Shown: in pieces, positions 10,985 to 21,483 of the stretch | Position numbering within the stretch: the stretch's first letter is position 1 | Layout: each line of letters opens with the position of its first letter | Assembly (NCBI GenBank): GCA_029582165.1 | Contig: CM055888.1 | Span: forward strand, 30,581,408-30,645,407 | DNA from: Portulaca oleracea | Lineage: Eukaryota > Streptophyta > Magnoliopsida > Caryophyllales > Portulacaceae | DNA length: 64,000 nucleotides | Direction: 5' to 3' | Program-made: the position numbers and the translations under genes | Notes under the pieces: model-generated | Told to the model about the DNA's origin: nothing | The model's database searches: none | Seen by the model: the letters and a program-made list of their open reading frames with translations, nothing else

Positions 10985-11658
10985 TTAAACTTGATGCGGA
11001 TCATTATTCGTACTCTGATCTAACTTTGTCTTTTTTTTTTGCCAGCCTTGAATTGAAAAAGCTAGCTAATTAATTATCATATGAACAATTTCATGAACCC
11101 CGTGCTAATTATTTATCATAATGTGCATTTTTTCCTCCGTTTGTAGATAAAATTTTCGAGCATAATTGTTGTTTTTGTAATGGTGGGCAACCGTCGAGCA
11201 TTAGGAATTAGAATCGTCCACTGTAAGCCTGTAAATGAGGTTAAGTCTGACTCCCGATCCCGATATGAATTGAGGCTTAAATTCATTTTAGTCATGCTCC
11301 CAGTCCGTGAAATTTTGGGACCGGGATTTGATCGGGAGCGAAATGAGGTTGGATTCTTGGAATTTTCTCATCCCTAAGCTGGGGTGCTTTCATGAAATAA
11401 TCCATATATATTGATGGAGTACTCTTATACTTACATGTAATTGGAGTGTGATTTTTGTTGTAAAATATTTCAAATTGATGGAAGATCAAGCTATATAACA
11501 TGATTCATAAGATACATCAATTGCTATATATTATATTTTTTTGGGATATCTACCTAGGTCTAACAAGATATTAAATCTTAAAAAAAAAAAAGAATCATCA
11601 ATATTTTATTGTAAAATTTATTAATTCAATAAATTATATCATAGCAATTTAAAGTGTA

Positions 11659-11661
<3 letters not shown>
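10985..11661. other. No gene seen
   Basis: AT-rich. The short ORFs at 11180-11377 and 11292-11501 overlap on opposite strands and match nothing recognisable. Confidence 0.4.

Positions 11662-11706
<45 letters not shown>
11662..11706. repeat. (AT)n microsatellite at the MULE insertion point
   Basis: An alternating AT run directly abuts the left end of the Mutator-like element. A similar run (about 23564-23592) lies just outside the right end, as expected if the element inserted into an AT microsatellite. Confidence 0.95.
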
Positions 11707-11708
<2 letters not shown>

Positions 11709-12906
11709 GAATAAATATAATGAGAAGAAGGGTTTTGTGAGCATAAAAGCATAGAGGATCTTAGCCCTTGGTTCCAAGATCAAGGGTGATGGTAATTAGT
11801 TGTTTTATCTTTATTTCAAATATATGATGATAATTATGATTGGCTGAATTTTTATTTTTTTTTAAAAGAAGAGAGGTATCACGTGAGGGGAAGAGGGAGG
11901 GGCATGCTGATGTCAACTGCTATTTGTAAGCTGGAGGGAGGGAGTTATTATTTGCAGTTTCCCAAAACACACAATCATTAGTCAACTTTTGAAAACCCAC
12001 CATGCTCATCCAGGTTTGCCATAACTATTCTTCCAAAACTTGAAGCTTTGAAGCAAGCCCTAAACCATTTCCGCAGATTTCCGGTTAATTGCAGAGGAGG
12101 GGCATGCAATTTTGCGGTGAGTGAGTGTTCCGGTGGTTGAATTTCCGGTCAATTGGCAGAGAAAAGTGAAATCTTTATGCAACTTTTGAAAATCTACCAT
12201 GCTCATCCAGGTCTGCCATAACTGAATTTCCAAAGCTTGAAGCTTTGAAGCAAACCCTAAACGATTTCCACAGATTTCTGGTTAATTGCAGAGGAGGGGC
12301 GTGCGATTTCTCAGTGGGTGAATTTTCGGTCAATTGGCAGAGAAAAGTGAAACGGATGTCGAATTTTCCGGTGGGTGAGTGTATGCGATTTTAGGGTTTG
12401 TTCCCCCTTTTTTTTTTTTTTTGAAATTGGGGGTGTCCGAGAAGGGTTTAAATTTTGATCATTGATCATTGATTGGCATCCAAAAACAACTTGTTGTCAT
12501 ATTGTTTAAATTTTGATGTTCGTTTATATTTCGTTCATCCCAGAATGTTTGATGTTCATTCCATGACTAATTGTTGATAATTTACATTACCAGTGTATGT
12601 ATGTTCATCCCCATTATGTTTGATCATTCCAGGAACACTTGTTCATATCATTTTTCGTTTATTGTTCATTGTAATGTGACAGTTGGTGTTCCGTTTGTTT
12701 GATGATAATTTCAGTGATCATTCCAGAACGTTATACATTTTCTGTGATTTTCATTGTGAGTTGATGATCACAACACAAAATAACTACTTGTTGTTCATTT
12801 TGTTACAACTTGATGTTCATTTTCTACTTTGTTCAAATAAACAATGACGTTGTGTATGTTGATGCATGCCATAACACTTGGGGTTCATTTTGGCCCACTA
12901 GGTTGT
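11707..12906 (+). repeat. Left terminal inverted repeat of the MULE
   Basis: This matches 23558 back to about 21830 on the opposite strand. The match runs through the CACGTGAGGGGAAG block, the GGAGGGAGGGAGTTATTA block and, at its inner edge, GATGCATGCCATAACACTTG. A segment of about 185 bp (from CATGCTCATCCAGG, about 12001, again at about 12198) is duplicated in tandem. The right arm is longer because it holds extra TGTTCAT-type repeats. Confidence 0.85.
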
Positions 12907-14850
12907 TGATGTCATCCCTTCCCCTTCGATGTTCATTTTTCAATTTCATATTATTCACTGATGTTCATCCCAAGAATGCCTAATGTTCATTTCATGACAA
13001 CTTATTGTTCTTTGTATGTATGACAGTTCGTGTTCATTGATGATGTTTGGGTTTGCAGTGCTGCGCTAGTGCATTGCAAGGGGGGATAGGGTCGACAGTG
13101 CTGCCTCCGCCGGTGCCACTAACCTACCATATGAACAAGAACGGCAACTATGTTCCATTTTGTGCGGTTGAATCCTGGGTCCCAGCTGAAGAGACGACAT
13201 TTGATGACATTGAAGAGGGTAAGAAGTTCTATGAACGGTACGTAGTCAGTGTCAGTTTCAGCGTTCATAGCTCTAGTTACACGAAAGACCGCAATGACAC
13301 GGAATGGAAGATGTTTGTCTGTTCGAAACAAGGGTGGACACTCGGGAAGAAAATGGCAGTGACTATATATGATGAAGGATGCATTGGTTCAAATACGAAC
13401 GAAATGGACGACAGCCAAACTGACCCTGACGTTGGTTCAAATGCTCAAATGACTTATGGACAAATACTTGGTGCATTTTCATTATACATAAATACTCATT
13501 AGGACAATGCCTTAGTATTTACTATTTTAGTCAAATGATGTTCACTATACCATACAAGTTGATGTTCATTTAAAGACACCTTGATGTTCATTGTAACTTA
13601 AATGACGATCAACTTTCATGTGTCAAAGACCATTATATGCTCAAATGATCTTGATGTCGTTTTAAGTCGATGTGTTTTTGTTAGATTTGGCTGGAGTATT
13701 TTCCATGAACGAACATGTCAAGATGATTTTTAATATTTATAAATGTTCATTGGGACAAAATGTCCAGATAATCAATTAATGTTATTGTAACATACATGCT
13801 GATGTTCATTTCAAGACAACTTGATGTTCATTTCAAGACAACTTGATGTTCATTCCAGACACACCTATGTTCCATTATAGATGCAGGCTGATGTTCATTT
13901 CAAGACAACTTGATGTTCATTTAACTTAAATGTTGATCTTTCCTGTGGAAAAAACCAATATATGTTGAAATGACTTAAGGACAATATCTTGGTGCATCTT
14001 TCATTATATATAAATACTCAGCATGACTTGGTGTATTTTTTAATTTCAAGACAACCTTATGTTCATTTCACTTCAGCATTGTACCATACATGTTGATGTT
14101 CATTTAAAGACACTTTGATGTTCATTTTAACTTAAATGATGATCAACATTCATGTGTCAAAAGACCATTATATGCTTAAATGACCTTGATGTCGTTTTGT
14201 GTTGATGTGTTTTGATAGATTCGGTTGGAGTATTTTCCATGAATGAACATGTGAAGATGATTTTTAATATATATAAATGCTCATTGGGACAAAATGTCTA
14301 CATGGTCATTTAATGTTAATGTGACATATATACTAATGTTCAGTCCAGGCACACCTGATGTTCATTTCAAGACAACTTGATGTTCATTCCAGGCACGCCT
14401 AATGTTCATTATACGATATAGGCTGATGTTCATTTCAAACAAAGTTGATGTTCATTTAACCTAAACGTTGATTAACATTCATGTGGCAAAGACCATTATA
14501 TGCTTAAATGACTTAAGGACAATGATTTCGTGCATTTTTCATTATATATAAATAGTCATTAGGACAATGACTTAATAGTTACTATTCACTCAAATGATGT
14601 TTTTGTACGATAACAGGCTGATGTTCATTTAAACTTAAAATGATGTCCAATGATTGGGCTGGCCGAGAAAGTGATGGATAATTTCATTTCCCAAACCTTT
14701 TTCACTAGATGCTCATTCATGCATCACCTGATGTCCATTACACAAGTCACCTGATGTTTTTTTTTTCCATTTAATATTGATGTTCACCTTTAATTGATGT
14801 TCATTTCATTACAAGTTTTGCCAAATACGTTGATTGGTTAACTACAAAAG
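12500..14850 (+). repeat. Array of GATGTTCATT motifs, + orientation
   Basis: Dozens of copies of (T)GATGTTCATT, often followed by TCAAGACAACT, recur at irregular spacing, with a larger duplication (about 13530-14100 versus 14090-14600 share CATGTGTCAAAGACC and TTGGAGTATTTTCCATGAA). The only likely coding stretch within is the FAR1-type ORF. The motif sits where transposase-binding subterminal repeats would lie. Confidence 0.85.
13047..13502 (+). pseudogene. FAR1-type DNA-binding domain, transposase lost
   Basis: The open frame has 151 codons and a consensus-like acceptor (TTTGCAG) ends at about 13059. Residues 45-105 read as a FAR1 DNA-binding domain: FDDIEEGKKFYERY, then VSFSVHSSS, then KMFVCSKQGW, matching the F.s.eEA..FY.xYA..xGFsvR...S and F.CskeG pattern of FHY3/FAR1 proteins and related MULE transposases. 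These domains bind DNA at the element ends. In a full protein the MULE catalytic domain and a SWIM zinc finger would follow; here the ORF stops after a short acidic tail and repeats follow. It is probably a deletion derivative, or one exon of a spliced gene. The start codon is uncertain because the upstream frame is also open. Confidence 0.65.
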
Positions 14851-14899
14851 TCAACCAAATATATTCATTACAATGTGTTTTTTTGCAAACTGAAAATTA

Positions 14900-15124
14900 A
14901 TGTTTACTACAATATCCCAAACATTTCCAAACAGAAGGGACGATAGTAAATTTTTGAATGTCCACTCAAACACAACATGGGGAAATAGCTTCAAGTCGAA
15001 ATGGTGCAACGGTGTTCGTCCTGTTCCAATGACTTGCTCTCATTTGGATGGTGTCCTTCAACCGGTTCGCATCGTGCATGACCAGGGTGTGGCAATATCT
15101 GCTCCTCAAGACATGATCAATTAG
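14900..15124 (+). other. Unassigned 74-codon ORF in the MULE interior
   Basis: Unlike the surrounding GATGTTCATT repeats this stretch has coding-like complexity (segments such as RRDDSKFLNV and KWCNGVRPVP). I do not recognise a family. It may be a remnant of a captured gene or of the transposase gene. It ends just before the retrotransposon insertion at 15153. Confidence 0.2.
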
Positions 15125-15152
15125 TTATAATGAACACCAACTGTTCTCTTAT

Positions 15153-16021
15153 TGATGTAGATTGGGTCTCAAATCTCCATCATGAGCGTCAAATGCTAGA
15201 CATTATTCAAAAGTGGTTTGAAACACTTATGCTAGTTACACGTCCAACTAGTTTCTCAAGTGAAGGTTTGATGATTTGCTCTCTATCTCAAGATCCTTAA
15301 AGCTACTATGGAAGACGTCCAAAGATGATTTGATCTACTTTCCAAGAGCTTTCAAACGACTCAAGAATCTTTAAATTCGGATATGAATTGAGAGAGTTAT
15401 CATCAAATGTAATCTAGTATAGTTTACTTGTTTCTTTATGATGTCATACTTGTGTAGGATGATGTAAGCCTCAAGGGGCCTAGTTTCTTGATTGTACACG
15501 CCTAAGGGGGGGCATTTGTAGTATAAATAGACCCCTTAGGGTGCTTCATTACACATCTCATTCAATTGAATCATAATACACAAATTCTCTCTAAAGTTGT
15601 CATGCTTTAGTTTCTAGCATTTCTAGCTAGGATTCGAATTCCTTGAGGGGATTTCGATCAAATCTTCTCTTCTATTCCAAGAGGGAGCAATCTTGGATGG
15701 TGTAAAGGAGGAGTTGGATATCAAATTGATTGTGGTGCGTCTATATCAATTAAGGAGGTTTCCATTGCCAAATTCTATCTTGTTTCTTCATCACGTTGAA
15801 TTGTTCTTCATTGTTGGTACGTTTTTTATTAGTCTTTTGTTTTTCTTGATTGTCATTCTTGTCATAATCAATAGAATTCTCGTCCAAGCCTTTCGTTTCA
15901 TACCTTTTTTTCCATTCGTTTCATTCGTTTCTTTGAGAAATCAACAATCACAAGTTCTTACTTGTGAACGATCCGTTTTCATTTCGTGTATAATGGATTA
16001 GTTTTGATTCATTATGCATCA
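15153..16021 (+). repeat. 5' LTR of the nested Ty3/gypsy element
   Basis: It begins TGATGTAG and ends TGCATCA. A TATA-like TATAAATA lies at 15522-15529, consistent with a U3 promoter. The ORF at 15693-16001 lies inside the LTR and is repeated in the 3' LTR; I see no reason to call it a gene. Confidence 0.95.
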
Positions 16022-16025
16022 AAAG

Positions 16026-16037
16026 TGGTATTAGAGC
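16026..16037 (+). promoter_or_regulatory. tRNA-iMet primer-binding site
   Basis: TGGTATTAGAGC begins four bases after the LTR and matches the plant initiator tRNA-Met primer site TGGTATCAGAGC at 11 of 12 positions. Confidence 0.85.
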
Positions 16038-16109
16038 TTAGCTTGTTGATATCTCTCGTTTCTTGCATTGTTTTACACCTTGTTTTCATCACATTCACAC
16101 GCCACCCTT

Positions 16110-16205
16110 GAGTTCTTCCAAGAACTCATCAAGAACTCATCAAGAATTCATCAAGAATTCATCAAGAACCCATCAAGAATTCATCAAGAATTCATAAAGA
16201 ACCTC
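16110..16205 (+). repeat. Tandem CATCAAGAATT 12-mer in the leader
   Basis: About seven imperfect copies of CATCAAGAA(C/T)T(C) sit between the primer site and gag. Confidence 0.85.
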
Positions 16206-16299
16206 AAGCTCCACAAAGAACCCTAAGACCTAACACAAACCTAGTCAAATCCGTCCCCTACCCTACGAGAGTTCTAATTTGACATTAAGATTGAATCAA

Positions 16300-17727
16300 A
16301 TGGACGAGTCTCAATCTAGTTCACCTAAGGATGCCGATGCTATGAGGTTGCGGATTGATATGTTGCAAAAACAATTAAAGACCTATATGTATTTGAATCG
16401 TGCTTTACAAAAGGAGTCTAATGAAGAAGCTTCATATGGCATGCCTAGTCCATTCTCAAGAAGGGGTGAACGTTTTGATTTTAGAGTTGAAATACCCGAA
16501 TTTGATGGTAGTTTAGATCCGGAGGTATTTCTTGATTGGATTCAAACGGTTGAAAGAGTGTTTGATTTGAAAGAAGTTAATGATGAACTAAAAGTGAAGT
16601 ATGTAGCATTGAAGTTGAGAAAGCATGCTTCTATTTGGTGGACTAACTTGCAAAAGAAACGACAAGCAAAGGGAAAGGACAAAATTCGTTCATGGGAAAA
16701 GATGAAGTCCAAATTACAAGGCAAGTTTCTACCCCAAAGCTACGTCCAAGACAATTATGTCAAGCTCCAAAAGTTAGTTCAAGGATCCAAATCGGTGGAA
16801 GAGTATACCAAGGAGTTTGAACATCTCCTTTGGCGTTGTGACTTGAAGGAGAATGAGCCACAAGTTTTGGTACGTTTTCTAATTGGTTTAAATGATTGGA
16901 TACGTAATATTGTTGAGTTACATCCTTATCAATCATTGGATGAATTAAGTACTTTGGCCTTGAAAGTAGAAAGGCAAAGGAAAGAAAGAGGAAAAGATAC
17001 CATGAGAACGTACCCTACACAATCCAAACCTTATACCACACGTCCACCTACCCAAACACAATACAAAACTCCACAAAATCAGCCCCCATCCTCCCAAAAA
17101 CCCTACGGAAAAACCCCACAAAATCAGCCACAAAATCCCCCATCCAAACCCCACGTCCAAGAACCAAGGACATTGCCTCCAAGAAGATGTTTTAGGTGCC
17201 AAGGATTGGGCCATATTGCATCCGAATGTCCTAACAAACGTGTAGTCTCTCTTGTTGAGTATCAAAGTGCTTTATATGTTGAACCAAGTTGCCATGAAAG
17301 TGAATATGAAGAAGAGCAACTTGAGGAGGAGAATGACGTTTGTGAAGAGGAAAATGTGGAAGGAGCGGATGATGGAGAATTACTTGTGTTGAGTAGGGCA
17401 TTAAGCGTGGCTTCTACACCGAACGAATTGGAGCAACGTGAAACTATCTTCCATACTAGGTGTACGGTTCAAGGGAAGGTATGTTCACTCATTATAGATG
17501 GTGGTAGTTGTACTAATGCGGCTTCCACTACAATGGTTGAAAAATTGAAGTTAGAAGTGAGTTCTCATCCCTCTCCTTATAATATACAATGGTTGAGTCA
17601 TGGGAAGGGTATTAAGATTGATAAGCGTGTGCTTGTATCTTTATCCATTGGGAAGAGTTATAAGGATCAAATATGGTGTGATGTAATACCAATGGATGCT
17701 TGCCATATTTTGCTTGGGAGACCTTAG
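16300..17727 (+). pseudogene. Ty3/gypsy gag-protease ORF ending in a premature stop
   Basis: I start at the ATG at 16300 (MDESQSSS); the frame is open slightly upstream without an ATG. The order is a short coiled region, a retrotransposon gag core (about residues 50-215, with WWTNLQKK and a VEEYTKEFEHL segment), a Pro/Gln-rich linker, a CCHC zinc knuckle (CFRCQGLGHIASEC) that packages RNA, and an acidic linker. The aspartic protease follows with LIIDGGSCTN, where the usual D-S/T-G is D-G-G. The frame stops at TAG (17725-17727), where the family normally has Trp after LLGRP. The same frame continues open beyond, so this is a single nonsense change. In an active element Gag forms the particle and protease matures the polyprotein. 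Confidence 0.92.
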
Positions 17728-18903
17728 CTTTTTGATAGGTACGTCACACATGATGGGAGAATGAACACTTATTCCTTCACCATCAACAAGAAGAAGATCA
17801 CATTGGCCCCGTTGCCACCTTCTTCTATCATTCGGCCACCCCAACAAAAGGAGCAAGAGAAGGAGTCCAATATTGTTTCTTTGCTAAAAGCGGATCAACA
17901 TGAGTTCCATGAGCAAAAGGAGTTGATTTTGGCTAATTTGCAAGAGGAACAAGCTGCCCCAACTCAAGAACACCCACGGCTCCAACCCATCCTAAGAAGG
18001 TTCAATCATTTGTTCCCTAATGAGATGCCACACGGTTTGCCACCAAGAAGGGAGATAGAGCACAAAATTGATCTCATTCCCGGAGCCATCCTTCCAAACA
18101 AAGCGGCGTATAGAATGAACCCTAAAGAAGCTCAAGAGGTACAAAAACAGGTTGATGAGCTACTTTCAAGGGATTTGATAAGGCCTAGCATGAGTCCATG
18201 TGCCGTTCCGGTGTTACTAGTTCCAAAGAAAGATGGTTCGCAACGCATGTGTATGGATTGTAGGTCCATCAACAAAATAACTATCAAGTATAGGTTCCCT
18301 ATTCCACGCTTGGAGGATCTACTTGATGAGTTATATGGGAGTATTGTCTTTTCCAAAGTGGATTTGAGAAGTGGATATCACCAAATCCGTATCCATGAAG
18401 GTGATGAGTGGAAAACGGCTTTCAAGACAAAAGAAGGTCTATATGAATGGTTAGTCATGCCATTTGGTCTTACTAATGCACCTTCTACATTCATGCGCTT
18501 AATGAATCATGTATTGAAGCCTTTGATTGGCAAATGTGTAGTAGTGTACTTTGATGACATTCTTATATATAGTAAGAGTGAGCTTGATCATGTAAAGCAT
18601 TTAGAGCTAGTCACGTGTATCTTGGAGAAAGAGAAGCTCTACGCAAACATGGAGAAATGTTCTTTCTTCTCACCCAAGGTCGTCTTCCTTGGATATGTGC
18701 TATCACAAGATGGTATTCAAGTGGATCAAGGAAAGATCAAAGCTATACACGAATGGCCTACACCAACGTCCATCCATGAGGTACGGTCATTTCATGGTTT
18801 AGCTTCCTTCTATAGAAGATTTATCAAGAATTTTAGCACTATTATGGCTCCTATGACCGAGTTGCTGAAAAATAAAGAGTTTGAATGGAGTAGAAGTCTT
18901 TGA
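17728..18903 (+). pseudogene. Ty3/gypsy reverse transcriptase segment
   Basis: This is the same frame as gag-protease, after the stop. The palm and fingers of RT are clear: [35 protein letters not shown] and the catalytic [12 protein letters not shown] (YFDD at 18547-18558), then [11 protein letters not shown]. The enzyme copies element RNA to DNA. The frame ends at TGA (18901) just after FEWS, where the RNase H linker normally continues. The next ORF picks up the protein in another frame, so a small deletion or insertion near 18895 broke it. Confidence 0.92.
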
Positions 18904-20306
18904 AAGCGTTTGAAATAATCAAAGAGAAGCTTTGTAATGCACCAATACTTGTCTTGCCATGTTTTGACAAAGTCTTTGAAGTTGAAGTAGATGCAAGTGG
19001 TGTTGGTATTGGAGCGGTTTTGTCTCAAGAAGGAAGGCCAATTGCTTATTTTAGTGAGAAGTTGAATGAGGCAAAGAGAAAGTATAGTACGTATGACAAA
19101 GAGTTCTATGCTCTTATACGAGCTCTTGAACATTGGAGACATTATCTACTAAGTGGAGAGTTTATTCTTCATAGTGATCACGAAGCTCTCAAATACATCC
19201 AAGGACAACATAAACTCAATCCACGACATGCCAAATGGGTTGAGTTCATGCAATCATTCCAATTTGTGATCAAACACAAAGCCGGTCATTTGAATAAAGG
19301 TGCCGATGCTCTTTCAAGAAGGTACTTGCTTACATATATTCTTGATTCAAAAGTTGTTGGATTTGATCATATTAAAGATTTGTATGAGGATGATCAAGAT
19401 TTCAAAGAAGTATTTGAGCTCTCAAAGAAGCATCCACACGAGATGTTTCATATTGAAGAAGGGTTTCTTTTCAAAGGGAATCAACTTTGTATCCCAAGAA
19501 GTAGCTTGCGTGAATTATTGATCATGGAGGTTCATGGAGGAGCCCTAGCTGGTCACTTTGGTATTGAGAAGACTTATTTGATGACGAGAGATCATTATTT
19601 TTGGCCAAGCATGATCAAAGATGTTGAGCATATTGTAAAAAGATGTGGGACTTGCAACCTTGCCAAGTCTCATGTTCTACCACAAGGGTTATACACGCCT
19701 CTACCTATTCCCTACCATCCATGGGAAGATGTGAGTCTTGACTTCGTTGTGGGTCTACCAAGGACTCAAAGAGGGAAAGATTCTATTATGGTTGTTGTTG
19801 ATAGATTCTCAAAGATGGCACACTTCATTCCTTGCCATACTACCTATGATGCTACTAAAGTTGCAAATCTCTACTTTGAAGAACTTGTGAAGCTACATGG
19901 TATTCCAAGGACTATGGTGAGTGATAGAGATTCGAAATTCCTTAGTCATTTTTGGATTACCTTATGGAAAAAGTTGGGTACAAAGCTCAAATTTAGCACG
20001 GCATCTCATCCCCAAACGGATGGACAAACTGAAGTTGTCAACCGTACGTTGGGAGCCTTATTACGAGCTTTGGTGAGCAAGGACAAGAAAAGTTGGGATA
20101 CTTTGCTAAGTCATGCTGAATTTGCTTATAATCGAAGTCCAAATCGAGCTACAAAGTTATCTCCATTTGAAGTGTGTATGGTAAGAACCCTCTCAAGCCT
20201 ATGGATTTATTTCCTATGTCTACGTCAACTAAATTCAGTTTTGAAGCTAGTAAGAGAGTGGAGGAGATTAAGAAGTTACATGAGGAGGTTCGTGAAAATA
20301 TTATGA
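18900..20306 (+). pseudogene. Ty3/gypsy RNase H and integrase segment
   Basis: RNase H has its acidic residues ([35 protein letters not shown]). It is followed by the HHCC zinc-binding domain ([10 protein letters not shown] ... CGTCNLAKS) and the integrase core, with D in [11 protein letters not shown] in MVSDRDSKF and E in [13 protein letters not shown]. RNase H trims the template and integrase inserts the cDNA. Family-like sequence ends at about 20172 (LSPFEV); the codons from there to 20306 are out-of-frame read-through. The true C terminus continues in the next ORF, so a frameshift lies at about 20172. Confidence 0.92.
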
Positions 20307-20761
20307 GGTATACCCAAAGGGTTGAAGAGAAGGTCAATCAAAAGAGGAAGAAAGTTATTTTCAAGCCTGGAGACTTGGTATGGATACACCTCAAGAAAGA
20401 AAGGTTTCCAAATAGAAGAAAAGGGAAATTGAAACCAAGAAGTGATGGTCCTTTTGAAGTCATTGAGAAGATCGGAGACAATGCTTATAAGTTGAAACTA
20501 GATGATGGTTATGAGGGAAGTTGCACTTTCAATGTAAGTGATCTCAAACCTTATTATCAAGAAGGAGAAGAAATTCCTAGTTTGAGGACAAACTCTTTTC
20601 AACTAGGGGGGAATGATGTAGATTGGGTCTCAAATCTCCATCATGAGCGTCAAATGCTAGACATTATTCAAAAGTGGTTTGAAACACTTATGCTAGTTAC
20701 ACGTCCAACTAGTTTCTCAAGTGAAGGTTTGATAATTTGCTCTCTATCTCAAGATCCTTAA
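20174..20761 (+). pseudogene. Integrase C terminus running into the 3' LTR
   Basis: The ORF carries the GPY/F-type module (GPFEVIEKIGDNAYKLKL) and ends near the polypurine tract with SLRTNSFQLGGNDV. The frame stays open for 49 codons into the 3' LTR (which begins at 20614), ending SLSQDP. Pol overlapping the 3' LTR is known in some chromoviruses such as the CRM group. I see no chromodomain. The same arrangement occurs in the element at 57876. Confidence 0.88.
20604..20613 (+). promoter_or_regulatory. Polypurine tract
   Basis: AGGGGGGAA directly precedes the 3' LTR and would prime plus-strand synthesis. Confidence 0.85.
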
Positions 20762-21483
20762 AGCTACTATGGAAGACGTCCAAAGATGATTTGATCTACT
20801 TTCCAAGAGCTTTCAAACGACTCAAGAATCTTTAAATTCGGATATGAATTGAGAGAGTTATCATCAAATGTAATCTAGTATAGTTTACTTGTTTCTTTAT
20901 GATGTCATACTTGTGTAGGATGATGTAAGCCTCAAGGGGCCTAGTTTCTTGATTGTACACGCCTAAGGGGGGGCATTTGTAGTATAAATAGACCCCTTAG
21001 GGTGCTTCATTACACATCTCATTCAATTGAATCATAATACACAAATTCTCTCTAAAGTTGTCATGTTTTAGTTTTTAGCATTTCTAGCTAGGATTCGAAT
21101 TCCTTGAGGGGATTTCGATCAAATCTTCTCTTCTATTCCAAGAGGGAGCAATCTTGGATGGTGTAAAGGAGGAGTTGGATATCAAATTGATTGTGGTGCG
21201 TCTATATCAATCAAGGAGGTTTCCATTGCCAAATTCTATCTTGTTTCTTCATCACGTTGAATTGTTCTTCATTGTTGGTACGTTTTTTATTAGTCTTTTG
21301 TTTCTCTTGATTGTCATTCTTGTCATAATCAATAGAATTCTCGTCCAAGCCTTTCGTTTCATACCTTTTTTTCCCATTCGTTTCATTCGTTTCTTTGAGA
21401 AATCAACAATCACAAGTTCTTACTTGTGAACGATCCGTTTTCATTTCGTGTATAATGGATTAGTTTTGATTCATTATGCATCA
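20614..21483 (+). repeat. 3' LTR of the nested Ty3/gypsy element
   Basis: 870 bp, nearly identical to 15153-16021. The TATA-like box is at 20983-20990. Confidence 0.95.

Larger units (their letters stand above)
15153..21483 (+). mobile_element. Full-length Ty3/gypsy LTR retrotransposon, TSD CTTAT
   Basis: Two LTRs of 869 and 870 bp start TGATGTAG and end TGCATCA. CTTAT flanks the element at 15148-15152 and 21484-21488. The order gag, protease, RT, RNase H, integrase is that of Ty3/gypsy. The LTRs differ by only a handful of substitutions and one indel that I can see (about 99% identical), so insertion is recent. The coding region nevertheless has one in-frame stop (17725) and two frameshifts (about 18895 and about 20172). 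No canonical chromodomain is visible. Confidence 0.95.

Noticed and set aside
12500..14850. CRISPR-like array, because of the recurring GATGTTCATT motif
   Set aside because: Repeats are short, irregularly spaced and imperfect, the genome is plant, and no cas gene is present.
21154..21429. 91-aa hydrophobic ORF, also at 15693-16001
   Set aside because: It is part of the gypsy LTR and occurs in both LTR copies with different lengths; a by-product of LTR sequence.
15153..21483. Endogenous pararetrovirus or retrovirus
   Set aside because: LTRs, a tRNA primer site and integrase with no envelope or movement-protein gene indicate an ordinary Ty3/gypsy retrotransposon.
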